Assembly: GCF_030403745.1 (NCBI RefSeq)
Contig: NZ_JAQMWP010000017.1
Coordinates: 1-64,000 of the forward strand
Origin: Streptomyces sp. S.PB5
Lineage (GTDB): Bacteria > Actinomycetota > Actinomycetes > Streptomycetales > Streptomycetaceae
Reading direction: 5' to 3'
DNA length: 64,000 nt
Under the pieces are notes generated by a model. The model searched no databases, was not told the DNA's origin, and was given only the letters and a program-made list of their open reading frames with translations. Positions 21,601 to 27,502 of the stretch are shown here, one piece after another. The position numbers and the translations under genes are program-made. Each line of letters begins with the position of its first letter. Position 1 is the first letter of the stretch.

Positions 21601-22257
21601 GATGTGCGAGAGGCTGTGGAAGAGCGGCAGCGGCCACAGCACCCGGTCCCGGTCGGTGAGGCCGGGGATCGGGACGTAGCAGTTGTGCACCGACCACAGG
21701 CAGTTGCGCTGCGTCGACAGCACGCCCTTGGGCCGGCCGGTGGTGCCGGAGGTATAGAACATCCAGGCCACGTCGTCGAGCCCGAGATCGTCGCGGGCGG
21801 GCACGGGCGGCTCACGGTCCGCGAGTTCGTCGTACGACGTGACCTGCTCGTCCGCCGGGGCGGTGCCGGTGACCAGGAGTGCCGCCTCGGGGGCCACCTC
21901 CCGGAGGGTCGCGGCGCGGGCGGCGTCGGTGATCACCAGGGTGGCGCCGCTGTCGGCGAGGAGGTACTCCAGTTCGGCCGGCGCGGAGGCGGGGTTGAGC
22001 GGCACGCCGATGGCGGCGGCGCGCACGATCGCCAGGTAGCTCTCGACCGTGGCCACCGTGTTGCCGAGGCAGATGGCGACACGGTCGCCGCGCTCGATGC
22101 CGAGGTGGGCGAGATGTCCGGCCAGCCGGCGCGTCCGTGCCTCCAGGGCCCCGTAGGTGACCGCTCGACGGTCGTCCGCGAAGGCGACCTTGTCGGGGAA
22201 ACGGGTCGCGTTCTGAAGGAGTGCGACAGGAAGGGGCTTGATGAGGTCGGTGCGCAC
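6616..22257 (-). CDS. Modular type I polyketide synthase (PKS-A) with CoA-ligase loading domain and three extension modules
   Basis: 5213 aa, GTG start 32 nt after the upstream P450. Loading: CoA ligase at 1-510 (YTSGTTGRPKG, AYGSTETCG, catalytic Lys in PRTASGK) plus ACP with GFTSM at about 582, so a free carboxylic acid is activated in cis. Module 1: KS 641-1065, AT with GHSQGE/YASH (methylmalonyl), DH-like domain with HRLSDAVLVP and DAAVR (motif Gly and Gln/His lost), B-type KR (LDD; GQGNY), ACP about 2246. Module 2: KS from 2312, AT with GHSVGE/HAFH (malonyl), DH remnant whose catalytic His is Gly (GVSCGTGRVP), no KR, ACP about 3543. Module 3: KS from 3604, AT with GHSQGE/YASH (methylmalonyl), KR with its catalytic Tyr replaced (GQGPSAAANA) and no LDD, ACP about 5086. 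A C-terminal docking region (5135-5213, ending IDAMDVADLVQRALGKTS) pairs with PKS-B. Expected: starter, then beta-hydroxy, keto and keto units. Confidence 0.96.
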   Translation of the reverse strand: MRTDLIKPLPVALLQNATRFPDKVAFADDRRAVTYGALEARTRRLAGHLAHLGIERGDRVAICLGNTVATVESYLAIVRAAAIGVPLNPASAPAELEYLLADSGATLVITDAARAATLREVAPEAALLVTGTAPADEQVTSYDELADREPPVPARDDLGLDDVAWMFYTSGTTGRPKGVLSTQRNCLWSVHNCYVPIPGLTDRDRVLWPLPLFHSLSHIACVLSVTVAGATARLLDGASAEDVVRALQEHDSTFLAGVPTTYHHLVAAAREHGFSAPSLRIGLVGGAVTGSGLSRDVQETFGIPLVDAYGSTETCGAITINPPDGARVDGSCGLPVPGVGVRVVDPGTGADVPAGQEGEVWVSGPNVMVGYHNSPEATAEAIRDGWFRTGDLARRDDAGYFSICGRIKELVIRGGENIHPEEVEAVLRTVEGVADVAVAGAPHDTLGEIPVAYVVPGPDGFDPEALIDHCRARLSAYKVPERVHEVTSIPRTASGKTRRRLMAEQPSRLRYEAPVFETPARQGEPDPAVATALRERLAALPERDRTALLEDLVRTQAAEVSHRPGPELVPADRAFRDLGFTSMAVVALRNRLTQRTGLRLPTTVAFDHPTPAALAAHLASELFGDPGPAPATEPLPAADPDEPLAIVGMACRLPGGVAGPEDLWRLVRDGRDAISDFPDDRGWDLEALFDPDPARTGTSYTDQGGFLTGAGLFDAGFFGISPREALAMDPQQRLLLETSWEALERAGIDPVSLKGADVGVFSGLFGQGYGTGGATPEVEGFASTGLASSVASGRVSYVFGFEGPAVSVDTACSSSLVAMHLAAQALRAGECSMALAGGVAVMATPDNFIEFSRQRALSADGRCKAFADAADGTGWAEGVGVVVLERLSVARERGHKVLAVVRGSAVNQDGASNGLTAPSGPSQQRVIRKALAGAGLSAADVDVVEAHGTGTSLGDPIEAQALLATYGRDREQPLWLGSLKSNIGHTQAAAGVAGVIKMVQALRHELLPRTLHVDAPTTKVDWSAGAVELLTEARQWPRGERPRRAGVSAFGVSGTNAHLILEEAPEEPVTEAVTPEGVVPLVVSARSAGSLAGQAGRLAAFIEDSGQAPAGIAGALVLGRALLSDRAVVLADSQDEALAGLQALARGENPAGVVTGSAGTDAPGKVVWVFPGQGSQWVGMGRELLDSSPVFAERIAECAAALEPYIDWSLVDVLRGDAGPELLDRVDVVQPASFAVNVALAAVWSAVGVRPGAVLGHSQGEIAAACVSGALSLEDAARVVALRSQAIGEQLAGRGGMASVALSLAEVASRLERWADRVEVAAVNGPTSVVIAGDAEALDEALEAFSADGVRVRRVAVDYASHTRHVEDIEETLGERLAGIDAQTPRVPFYSTVTGEWIQNAGVLDGGYWYRNLRGQVGFGPAVAELLSQGHGVFVEVSAHPVLVQPITETAHEADVVVTGSLRRQEGGLRRLFASMAELFVRGVPVDWARTLPAGAEAADVDLPTYAFDHERYWLQPAAAGGDVAALGLSGAGHPLLGAVVGRPDSGGLMAMSRWSLRTHPWLAEHRLSDAVLVPNAALVELSVRLGDLTGAPVLRELTVDTPVVLPEQGSRALQVVVGAAEDGTGRPVEIYSRAADAPLDAEWTRHAHGTLTSAAGTPAAGVGSGAEVTEVALDGVASRDADRYGVHPSLLDAAVRTVVPDGMLASVWTGVSLHASGAAALRVRAEGASLLLTDPTGQPVMTVEGLTGTPFSPEQAGIRRALAADSLFRVEWTALSLPAVDRAPDVVYVANGADVAASAAADRPAPEVLLYEAPPAQDDARAAVAAALDVLQAWLAEPALEETRLAVVTGDGDDLGAAAVWGLVRSAQSEHPGRIVLVDIDDDSRSVLPAVLLSGEPQLRLRAGAAKVPRLVRAPVGARPRPRPLDPEGTVLITGGTGTLGALTARHLVTAYGIRHLLLVSRSGEAPQLHEELTALGATVTLAACDTSDRAQLEALLREIPDGHPLTAVVHSAGVLDDGVLTELTPERVDTVLRPKTDAALHLHELTRDLDLAAFVLFSSAAGVLGNPGQGNYAAANATLDALARRRHRLGLPAVSLAWGYWSTVSAMTGHLGAADLRRNQRIGMSGLGAAEGMALLDAALSGDTGSDGTLVAAKLDVTALRKAAADGPLPAVLRSLAPAPQPTARGAAAPSGAASLADRLAALSGPEQTEALVDLVRRHAAEVLGHGSADAVRADRTFKDAGFDSLTAVELRNRLVATTGLTLSPAAIFDYPKPVLLAEHLRTKLSGTTAQHTARHTAPVLAPAPVSGDEPIAIVAMACRFPAGVHSPEDLWRVVADGADVVTEFPDDRGWDIDRLFDPDPDHPGTTYVRHGAFLDDAAGFDAAFFGISPNEALAMDPQQRLLLETSWEAFERAAIDPTTLAGQDVGVFVGVNSHDYSVRMHQATGVEGFRLTGGSGAVTSGRIAYHLGLEGPAVTVDTACSSSLVALHMAAQALQRGECTMALAGGVMVMGTVETFVEFSRQRGLAPDGRCKAFADGADGTGWSEGAGLLLVERLSDARRLGHRVLAVVRGSAVNQDGASNGLTAPNGPSQQRVIRKALAQAGLHTSDVDAVEAHGTGTVLGDPIEAEALLATYGQDRDPQKPLWLGSVKSNIGHTQAAAGVAGVIKMVMAMRHGVLPQTLHVDRPSGNVDWSAGAVELLTRAREWERGGDGRPRRAGVSSFGIGGTNAHVILEEAPAVEDVPAAEATPDQSASAPIPASVATPAPIPIPVSARTGAGLRGQAERLAGFLRERPGTALPDTAHALATARAQLDHRAVVLASDREQLAADLTAFAQGAAAPTVVTGTPSAGKLAVLFTGQGSQWAGMGRELTETFPVFRDAFTAACAAVDVHLLGHVAVPLREVVLAAPGTPESELLDRTIYTQGALFALETALFRLFESWGVRPDLLAGHSVGEITAAHVSGVLDLRQAAELVATRGRLMQELPAGGAMAAVEATEEEVTPLLRGQAVVAAVNGPTSVVISGDEPSVEAILAELNGRKVKRLTVSHAFHSPLMDPMLDEFRQVLESFEYADPGIPIVSTLTGEPALDGRLSAPGYWTDQARGAVRFGDALAALGAQGATTFLELGPGGALAAMALATPGEPGCIATLRKDAPEPVGVLTALAELHVRGVDMNWSAVLERSDTAAGTELPTYAFQHQRYWVETDTATTGGAEALGAVSARHPLLSTVVEVPGDGGVVLTGRLTARSRGVSCGTGRVPAAALLEMLVRAGDEVGCGGLEQVVVEAPLTIPEHGHTQIRLAVDAPGPDGRRRVTVHGRSFATEEQGPWTSHAHAVLVPGMPQPAFDLRTWAPPAEASAHGVWQQDGQTFAEVALPDELADEAAEFALHPALLDTALRVLDSGAELHDVSECAALTVYAEGAAALRVRVTPANGGRQLVELADPSGEPVAVLGPLSLDTVCGEAEDSLASAAPHHAPVTAPARRVVARSEAVGSAFAARLAGLPVDEQHRVVMDLVKESTAVVLGHREPDTFEFDPEQSFKSLGFDSLSAVKLRNRLHDFTGADLPATLVFDYPTPQTLAGELRAELLGEDTEMPAPLPASAQASDEPIAIVAMSTRLPGGADSPEELWKLVTERRDAVSGFPVDRDWDLDGLYHPDPDHAGTSYTRSGGFLHEAAQFDAALFGISPREALAMDPQQRLLLETSWEALERAGIDPLSTRGSDIGVFTGIVHHDYVTRLHQVPEDVQGYLMTGTASSVASGRVSYVFGFEGPAVTVDTACSSSLVAMHLAAQALRSGECSMALAGGATVMASPDAFLEFSRQRGLSADGRCKAFSATADGTGWAEGVGVVVLERLSVARERGHKVLAVLRGSAVNQDGASNGLTAPNGPSQQRVIRKALANAGLSAADVDVVEAHGTGTALGDPIEAQALLATYGRDRDAEQPLWLGSLKSNIGHTQAAAGVAGVIKMVQALRHELLPATLHVDEPTAQVDWSAGAVELLTEARQWPRGERPRRAGVSSFGASGTNAHLILEEAPEELVTEDTAPEGVVPLVLSARSAGSLAGQAGRLAAFIEDAGQEPAGIAGALVTGRALLNERAVIVADSQEEALAGLQALARGESAPGVVSGSAVGKPGKVVWVFPGQGSQWVGMGRELLDSSPVFAERIAECAAALEPYIDWSLVDVLRGEGESELLDRVDVLQPASFAVNVALAAVWSSVGVKADAVLGHSQGEIAAACVSGALSLEDAARVVALRSQAIGEQLAGRGGMASVALSLAEAVARLERWADRVEVAAVNGPASVVIAGDAEALDEALEALSADGVRVRRVAVDYASHTRHVEDIEATLTATLSGIDAQAPTLPFYSTVTGEWIRNAGVLDGSYWYRNLRGQVGFGPAVADLLDQGHGVFIEISAHPVLVQPITETVYDADGDADAVVAGSLRRQEGGLRRLLVSMAELFVRGVPVDWARTLPARAEKAAVDLPTYAFDRQRYWLQEAAVETVEAAEGADSDFWTAVEQADVDSLGALLETDDRGALSAVVPVLAQWRGKRRELSTAEKLRYHVTWQPLEREPAGVPSGSWLVVVPAERPDDTAIDALLEELSGQGLGMILLQVGESDRTRERLVELLTDAVAGHDVTGVLSLLALDEQAAGGPQDPLSLTASTLALIQALAGAFVTQPLWCLTRGAVNIGIHDTLTSPAQAAVWGLGRAAALERLDRWGGLVDLPARTDARTAQYLLGVLNGAGGEDQLAVRRSGVYSRRLLRKPVPEASAGDGRWQPRDTVLVTGGAEGLGRHVSLWLALNGAARIVVTTTAHAPGGAVEDLRAELAGRGAATTVESCADTDRDAIVRLVSVTDPEQPLTAVVHAADIVQTSSVDDTGPAELAEVFAAKVDNAVWLDEQFEDTPLDAFVVFSSIAGVWGGGGQGPSAAANAVLDALVEWRRARGLRATAIAWGALDQIGVGMDEAALAQLRRRGVLPMAPQLAVTALVQAVRGNEKFVAVADMDWGAFVPAFTSVRPSPLFADLPEAKAVLQAARPDSENSDAAASLADSLRAVADTEQNRILLRLVRSHASTVLGHGGAEGIGPRQAFQEVGFDSLAAVNLRNSLGKATGLRLPATLIFDYPTPEALVGYLRSELLKDADDGPDAREDDLRRVLASVPFARFKEAGVLDALLGLAETDPESGGGDGDGAGSAAGAPAAEDLIDAMDVADLVQRALGKTS

Positions 22258-22289
22258 GGTGCCGCGGATCCTTTCGGAGAAAAGTCAGT

Positions 22290-23483
22290 TCACCAGGAGA
22301 CGGGCAGGCTCTTCACCGCGAAGACGGATCCCTTCAGGCGCAGCGGAACGTCTTCGAAATCGACCGCGAGAGCGAGGTCGGGAAACGCGTCGAGGAGGGT
22401 GGAGAATCCGGCGCGGAGTTCGACGCGCGCCAGGTTCTGGCCCAGGCACTGGTGAATGCCGAAACCGAACGCCATGTGACCGGAGGTCTCACGGTCGATG
22501 TCCAAGGCGGCGGGGCACTTGAATTTCGCCGGATCGCGGTTGGCGGCGGGCAGGGAGACGGTGACGCTGTCGCCCTTCTTGACGGTCTCGCCGTCGAGTT
22601 CGATGTCCTCCAGGGCGGTGCGGTACGTGTCGTACTGGTTGACGCTGAGATAGCGCAGGAGTTCCTCCACGGCGCCGTCGAGTTTCGCGGGGTCGGCGCG
22701 GAGCGCGGCGAGCTGGTCGGTGTGGTGCAGGAGGGCGAACACGCCGACGGCGAGGGCGCTCTCGGTGGTCTCGTAGCCAGCGAAGAGCAGCAGCGTGATC
22801 ATGTTGCAGAGCTCTTCGTCGGTGAGTTCCCCACCGGCGATGAGACGGCTGATCAGGTCGTCCTCGGGCTCCTTGCGCCAGCGCTGGACGACCTCGGCGA
22901 AGAAGGCGACGGCCTGTCCCATGGCGGCCGCGACCTGTTGGGGGTCGCCGTCGGAGTCGTGCAGCAGGGTCGGTGCGTGGCCGTAGCGGTCCACCTCGCT
23001 GTACGGCAGGCCGACCAGCTCGGACAGGACGCGCAGGGACAGCGGCTTGGCGTAGTTCTTCACCAGGTCCGCGGGTGAGCCGAGTTCGCGCATGACGGCG
23101 ATCTGCTCGGCGGCCACCTCCTCGGCCCGGGCGGTGAGCAGATTGGAGCGGCGGGCGGTGAACTCGGCCGTGAGCAGCCGCCGGTAGCGGGTGTGGTCGG
23201 GCGGGTCCATGTGGATGAACATCCCGGGGATCTTCGGATGGTTGGGCATCACCTCGCCGCGGTGGGTCACCGGGAAATGCCCTATCTCCGTGCTGTGGCT
23301 GAACCTCGGGTCGCTGAGGACCTTGCGCACCAATTCATAGCTGGAGACGATCCAGCCGACATGTCCGTCGGGATACACCATTTTCGCGAGCGGCCGCTCC
23401 TCGCGCAGCGCATCAAATATCGCCGGCGGATCGAACTGATGGGTACGCGCCCACGGTTCCTCGAAGGATATTGCGTCGCTCAT
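22290..23483 (-). CDS. Cytochrome P450 (first gene of the type I PKS operon)
   Basis: 397 aa, the usual length of a soluble bacterial class I P450. The I-helix motif AGYETTES, the ExxR motif in EELLR and the heme-ligand loop FGFGIHQCLGQNLARVE with its axial Cys are all intact. ATG 23483 is chosen because GGGGAAGGA lies about 6 nt upstream; in-frame codons further upstream would run into the promoter. It probably oxidises the type I polyketide, since the PKS-A start lies only 32 nt downstream and the genes are likely co-transcribed. No ferredoxin or ferredoxin reductase gene is seen nearby, so electrons must come from partners encoded elsewhere. The position and chemistry of oxidation cannot be deduced. 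It is not a close duplicate of the P450 at 24581. Confidence 0.95.
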   Translation of the reverse strand: MSDAISFEEPWARTHQFDPPAIFDALREERPLAKMVYPDGHVGWIVSSYELVRKVLSDPRFSHSTEIGHFPVTHRGEVMPNHPKIPGMFIHMDPPDHTRYRRLLTAEFTARRSNLLTARAEEVAAEQIAVMRELGSPADLVKNYAKPLSLRVLSELVGLPYSEVDRYGHAPTLLHDSDGDPQQVAAAMGQAVAFFAEVVQRWRKEPEDDLISRLIAGGELTDEELCNMITLLLFAGYETTESALAVGVFALLHHTDQLAALRADPAKLDGAVEELLRYLSVNQYDTYRTALEDIELDGETVKKGDSVTVSLPAANRDPAKFKCPAALDIDRETSGHMAFGFGIHQCLGQNLARVELRAGFSTLLDAFPDLALAVDFEDVPLRLKGSVFAVKSLPVSW

Positions 23484-23774
23484 GGAATCCTTCCCCGGTT
23501 TTTCACACCCGCCATTCCGGCGTCGACGCAGCCACATTAGGCGAGTGGCCACGTGCGGTCATCCCTCGATCTGGTAGGGGGCGGGGATCTCGAGCGGTCC
23601 TGAAACGCCCTTCGAGCGCCTGCACTTGAATTCCTGTCCAGATCCGCTCGAAGAACACAACAGAGAACCAGGGCCTACCAAGTCGAGGGGTGATGCGGCT
23701 CCGATGGCTCACCTAATCTGACCGTGCAGATCAAGACCATGCCGTCACGACGAAACAAACAAGGGGATGTCCGC
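23484..23774. promoter_or_regulatory. Divergent promoter region with nested inverted repeats
   Basis: This 291-nt gap separates the P450/PKS operon (minus) from the reductase (plus). CCCTCGATCTGGTAGG (23563-23578) recurs inverted as CCTACCAAGTCGAGGG (23674-23689), 14 of 16 positions matching. Inside lies a perfect pair, CTTCGAGCG (23610-23618) and CGCTCGAAG (23645-23653). The arrangement suggests symmetric binding of one regulator controlling both directions. No regulator gene adjoins it, so its identity is unknown. No other gene is apparent here. Confidence 0.5.
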
Positions 23775-24392
23775 ATGCCGCAGCTTCTGCATGTCGATTC
23801 GAGTCTCGGTACTGAATCCGTGTCGAGGCGGCTGTCGGCCTATTTCGCCGAGGAGTGGCGCGACAAGCACCCGGGGGCCGGTTACGTCTACCGCGATGTC
23901 GCGGCCCAGCCGATCCCGCACATCACCGAGCCCGTGCACCAGGCGCTCACCTACCCGGACGCCGAGCAGCGTCAGAGCCCGCAGGAGCGCGAGCTCACCG
24001 AGGCGATCACCCGGGAGGTGCTCGACGCGTCCGTGATCGTGCTCGGCGTCCCGATGCACAACTTCACGATCCCGTCGACGCTCAAGGCGTGGCTGGACCG
24101 CCTGGTCCACCCCGCGCACATGGCGACGCCCAGCCCGCTCGGCGGCAAGAAGGTCGTCGCCGTGCTGTCCCGGGGCGGCTCCTACGCGCCCGGCACGCCG
24201 CGTGAGGCCTTCGACTACCAGCAGACGTATCTCAAGGCGATCCTGGAGGCGATCGGCCTCGGCGAGGATCTGACGTTCGTGACCGCCGAGCTCACGATGG
24301 CCAACGTGGCCCCGCAGATGGCCCAGTTCAAGCCGCTGGCCGAGGCGTCCCAGGCGAACGCGTACGAAACCCTCGAGAAGCTGGCCCAGTAG
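23775..24392 (+). CDS. FMN-dependent NADH:quinone/azo-reductase (AzoR family)
   Basis: 205 aa, typical length for AzoR-type flavodoxin-fold enzymes. The N-terminus MPQLLHVDSSLGTESVSRRL matches the FMN-phosphate-binding loop, and PMHNFTIPSTLKAWLDRL is the family's conserved mid-region; a flavin-proximal SRGGSY segment follows. Such enzymes use NAD(P)H to reduce quinones or azo bonds by two electrons in the cytoplasm. ATG 23775 has an AAGGGGA-type ribosome-binding site. It is transcribed away from the P450/PKS operon and lies upstream of a second P450 and two methyltransferases. It could reduce a quinone intermediate or protect the host from a redox-active product; which one is inference. Family assignment is secure, pathway role is not. 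Confidence 0.9.
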   Translation: MPQLLHVDSSLGTESVSRRLSAYFAEEWRDKHPGAGYVYRDVAAQPIPHITEPVHQALTYPDAEQRQSPQERELTEAITREVLDASVIVLGVPMHNFTIPSTLKAWLDRLVHPAHMATPSPLGGKKVVAVLSRGGSYAPGTPREAFDYQQTYLKAILEAIGLGEDLTFVTAELTMANVAPQMAQFKPLAEASQANAYETLEKLAQ

Positions 24393-24580
24393 CTCGCTCA
24401 TGCCGGCAGGCACGGCTTTGGCGGTGGTCGGGCGGTGCCGTGTGCACCGATCACCACGGCGGAGGTCCGTGCCTGTCGCGCTGCCGGGTCGGCCGTGTGC
24501 GTTGCTGATCTGCCGAAGAGCCGGGTCGGTCGCCGTTTTCATTCGGTCCGCTTTTTCTTTTACGCAGAAGGGGAACGCCC

Positions 24581-25837
24581 ATGACCACCACCGTCGGGAA
24601 ACAGACCGATGCGATAGAGCTGCTCTCGCCTCAGCTGACGGCCGACCCGTTCGGCGAGTACGCCAGGTTGCGCGAGCAGGCGCCGGTCCTGACCGGCACG
24701 CTGATGGGCGGACCGCCGATGTGGCTGGTCAGCCGTTTCGCGGATGTGCGCCGGCTGCTGACCGATCCGGTGTTCGTCAACAACCCGGCTTCGGTGCCGG
24801 GGGCCGAGCCGCGCGACCGGTTCACGATCATGAAGAAGCTCAACATCCCGACGGATCTGGTGGATTACCTCGCCGACAAGATCTTCGAGATCGACGGCCC
24901 CGACCACCGCCGGCTGCGCAAGCTGGCGTCCCGTGCCTTCACCGCGCGCCGGGTGGCCCGGCTGCGCCCCCGGGTCGAGGAGATCACCGCCACGCTTCTG
25001 GACCGGATGGCAGAGGCCGGCCGTGACGGTTCCCCGGTGGACCTGATGGCGGCGTTCTCCTACCCGCTGCCGATCACCGTGATCTGTGAACTGATCGGCA
25101 TCGACGAGGAGGACCGCCCGCAGTGGCACGACTGGGGCGGCGTCCTGTCCACCCCGATGGCGCATGTCGAACGGCTCCCGGTGGTCTTCCGCGACAGCAT
25201 CGGCCAGTTGCTCGACATCATCGCGCGCCGCCGTGCCGAGCCGCGTGACGATCTGATCAGTGCCTTCATCCAGGCCCAGGAGGACGACGGCGACCGCCTC
25301 TCGGACCGGGAGATGGTCTCCCTCGTCTTCACCATGGTGATCGCCGGGCACGAGACCACGACGTATCTGCTGGGCAACTCCGTGCTCGCCCTGCTGGAGA
25401 ACCCGGACCAGCTCGCGCTGCTGCGCGAGGACCCGTCCCGTTGGGCGCAGGCCGTCAACGAGCTCATGCGGCTGGGCCCGGCCCAGTTCGGGCAGCCCCG
25501 CTATCCGGTCGAGGACGTGGAGCTGGGCGGGGTGACCATCCCGAAGGGTGACCCGGTCATTCCGCTGCTGCTGTCGGCGAACACCGACCCGCGCAAGTAC
25601 GAGGACCCCCGGCGTCTGGACGTCGGCCGCGACACCGGTCACGGTCACGTCGGTTTCGGGCAGGGGGCGCACTACTGCCTCGGGGCGCCGCTGGCCCTCC
25701 TGGAGGCGGAGGTGGCGCTGAACGCGCTGTTCACCCGGTTCCCCGACCTGTCCCTCGCGGTGGCCCGCGACCAGATCCCGTGGACGCTGCGCCCCGGCTT
25801 CACCCGGGCCGAGCAGATCCCGCTGACTCTCGGCTGA
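24581..25837 (+). CDS. Cytochrome P450
   Basis: 418 aa. I-helix AGHETTTY, a diverged ELMRL at the usual ExxR position (NELMRLGPAQFGQPRY) and heme loop VGFGQGAHYCLGAPLALLE with the Cys ligand. The ATG has AAGGGGAAC upstream, and the preceding 188 nt hold a T-rich stretch that may contain a promoter. Soluble bacterial P450 of the macrolide/polyketide tailoring type. Note that ELMRLG keeps the E and R spacing (E-L-M-R), so the K-helix pair is present. It precedes two methyltransferases with short gaps, forming a plausible tailoring operon of P450, MT and MT. It may hydroxylate the polyketide at a site that is then O-methylated; this is inference from order only. Confidence 0.94.
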   Translation: MTTTVGKQTDAIELLSPQLTADPFGEYARLREQAPVLTGTLMGGPPMWLVSRFADVRRLLTDPVFVNNPASVPGAEPRDRFTIMKKLNIPTDLVDYLADKIFEIDGPDHRRLRKLASRAFTARRVARLRPRVEEITATLLDRMAEAGRDGSPVDLMAAFSYPLPITVICELIGIDEEDRPQWHDWGGVLSTPMAHVERLPVVFRDSIGQLLDIIARRRAEPRDDLISAFIQAQEDDGDRLSDREMVSLVFTMVIAGHETTTYLLGNSVLALLENPDQLALLREDPSRWAQAVNELMRLGPAQFGQPRYPVEDVELGGVTIPKGDPVIPLLLSANTDPRKYEDPRRLDVGRDTGHGHVGFGQGAHYCLGAPLALLEAEVALNALFTRFPDLSLAVARDQIPWTLRPGFTRAEQIPLTLG

Positions 25838-25930
25838 GAACCGTCGAGGCGCGTACGCGGCCGGCCTCCCCCAGGCGGCCGGCCGAGAAAACCCGTCCCA
25901 CGCTCACCCCACCACCCGCTGGAGACTGAC

Positions 25931-26650
25931 GTGACCGAAGAGAAGTACACGCTGCGCACCGTCACCCTGGAGAACCTCAACCTCGAAGCCGTCTACGAGG
26001 GTTACCGCGAGGACACCCCGGACGCCCTGCCCACCCCGTGGGACATCGGCCGGGCGCAGTCGGCGCTGGTGGCGCTGGAGGAGGCCGGACAGATCAAGGG
26101 CGAGGTCATCGACGTCGGCTGCGGGCTCGGCGACAACGCCATCTTCCTCGCGTCGCGCGGCTACAAGGTCACCGGTGTCGACGGCTCGGCCAACGCCGTC
26201 GACGAGTGCCGCAGGCGCGCCCGCGCCCAGGGTCTGGACGTGGAGTTCGCCGTCGCCGACGCGGCCACCCTGGACGGCTTCGAGGACCGCTTCGACACCG
26301 TCGTCGACAGCGCGCTCTACCACTGCCTCAACGAGGACAACCAGCGCAGCTACGTCGCCGCTCTGCACCGTGCGACCAAGCCGGGTGCCCGGCTGCACCT
26401 CTTCTGCTTCTCCAAGGAGCTCCGCCCGGCCTTCCCGGTGCTGCAGCGGGTCAGCGAGGAAAACCTCCGCGGGATCGTCGGCGAGCGGTGGAACATCACC
26501 GAGCTCAAGCCCGCCCTGTACGACACCTCCTTCACCCCCGAGATCCTCGGCCAGGTGACCAACAAGCCGCCGCGCACCGACCTGCAGCTCGACGCGGAGG
26601 GCCGGATCCTGTCGCAGGTCTGGCAGCTGACCGCCGAGCGCATCGACTAG
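25931..26650 (+). CDS. SAM-dependent methyltransferase, class I
   Basis: 239 aa with a GTG start after GGAG. SAM-binding motif I is VIDVGCGLGDNAIFLA (about residues 59-74), followed by the acidic end of beta-2 in VTGVDGSANAVDE; a YHCLNEDNQRSYV segment follows beta-4. The fold is a single Rossmann-like class I domain without an extra dimerisation domain, so it is a small-molecule O-, N- or C-methyltransferase. It lies 93 nt after the P450 and 32 nt before a second methyltransferase. Likely role: methylation of a hydroxyl on the polyketide, such as an enol or a P450-derived alcohol. The substrate cannot be read from sequence. Confidence 0.9.
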   Translation: MTEEKYTLRTVTLENLNLEAVYEGYREDTPDALPTPWDIGRAQSALVALEEAGQIKGEVIDVGCGLGDNAIFLASRGYKVTGVDGSANAVDECRRRARAQGLDVEFAVADAATLDGFEDRFDTVVDSALYHCLNEDNQRSYVAALHRATKPGARLHLFCFSKELRPAFPVLQRVSEENLRGIVGERWNITELKPALYDTSFTPEILGQVTNKPPRTDLQLDAEGRILSQVWQLTAERID

Positions 26651-26682
26651 CCGTCGCGGCCCCTGAGAAAGGACTTTCGCCG

Positions 26683-27480
26683 ATGACCGAGACCCACGCC
26701 TGGAAGGCGGAGGATTTCGCGCAGGTGAACGCACCGCACGTCAAGACGGCACTGGCCGCGCTCCGGCTCACGGGTGACACCCTGGAGCAGGGCGGCGCGT
26801 TCGCCGAGATCGGCTGCGGCACCGGGGAGGTCGCGCGGTTCGTCGCGGAGCGCGGGTTCGAGGTCTGGGCCACCGACGCGTCGCAGTCCATGGTGGAGGC
26901 CACCAAAAAGCTCTGCGAGGGGCTCCCGGTGACCGCCGAGGTCTGCCCGGCCGAGCAACTGGACTTCCCCGAGGGCCGGTTCGGGGTCATCCACTCCTCC
27001 TGGGTGCTGCACTGGGTGACCGGGATCGACGAGCCGCTGCGCCGGGCGGCCCACGGGCTGCGCCCGGGCGGGCACATCGTCCTGCAGTGGACGGGCGCCC
27101 ATCCGCGGGCCGAGGGCCCCGGGATGTTCGGGATCCTGCGGGAGATCGCGGGCAGCCCGAAGTGGAAGGACCTGCTCGCCGAGGCCCAGCCGGGCTCGTA
27201 CGAGTACCCGGCCGAGGAAGTGGCCAAGGTGCTTCAGGAGGCGGGGCTGGAGCTCGTCCACTTCGAGCCGGAGCTCCCGCACCCGTTCAGCGCGAAGAAG
27301 ACCATGGCGGACCTGCCCGAGATGCGCGAGCGGTACAAGCTCGCCGGATTCGCCACCCAGGCCGCCGCGTTGGGCGACCGCGGCGACGAGTTCGTGGACG
27401 AGGTCCTGACCGCCATGATCCAGGCAGGGAAGACCGACCCCCACCACGCCAGGATCGTCGCCCGCCGGCCGGTCGGCTGA
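26683..27480 (+). CDS. SAM-dependent methyltransferase (trans-aconitate-methyltransferase-like fold)
   Basis: 265 aa. Motif I is FAEIGCGTGEVARFVAERG, motif II region EVWATDASQSMVE, and the SSWVLHWVTGIDEPLRRAAH stretch resembles the Tam/BioC-like family. AGAAAGGAC precedes the ATG. It is the last gene of the reductase-P450-MT-MT run and is followed within 25 nt by a strong bidirectional terminator. The C-terminal helix-rich third (about 170-255) probably caps the active site and sets specificity. Tam-like enzymes often methylate carboxylates or enols, but here the substrate is unknown. It shares little sequence with the preceding methyltransferase, so the two are not a recent duplication. Confidence 0.9.
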   Translation: MTETHAWKAEDFAQVNAPHVKTALAALRLTGDTLEQGGAFAEIGCGTGEVARFVAERGFEVWATDASQSMVEATKKLCEGLPVTAEVCPAEQLDFPEGRFGVIHSSWVLHWVTGIDEPLRRAAHGLRPGGHIVLQWTGAHPRAEGPGMFGILREIAGSPKWKDLLAEAQPGSYEYPAEEVAKVLQEAGLELVHFEPELPHPFSAKKTMADLPEMRERYKLAGFATQAAALGDRGDEFVDEVLTAMIQAGKTDPHHARIVARRPVG

Positions 27481-27502
27481 CCCGACGGGGACAGCTCGCA
27501 GT

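Noticed and set aside
24393..24580. A gene in the gap between the reductase and the second P450
   Set aside because: Only frame noise; no ribosome-binding site or conserved segment. It may hold a promoter.
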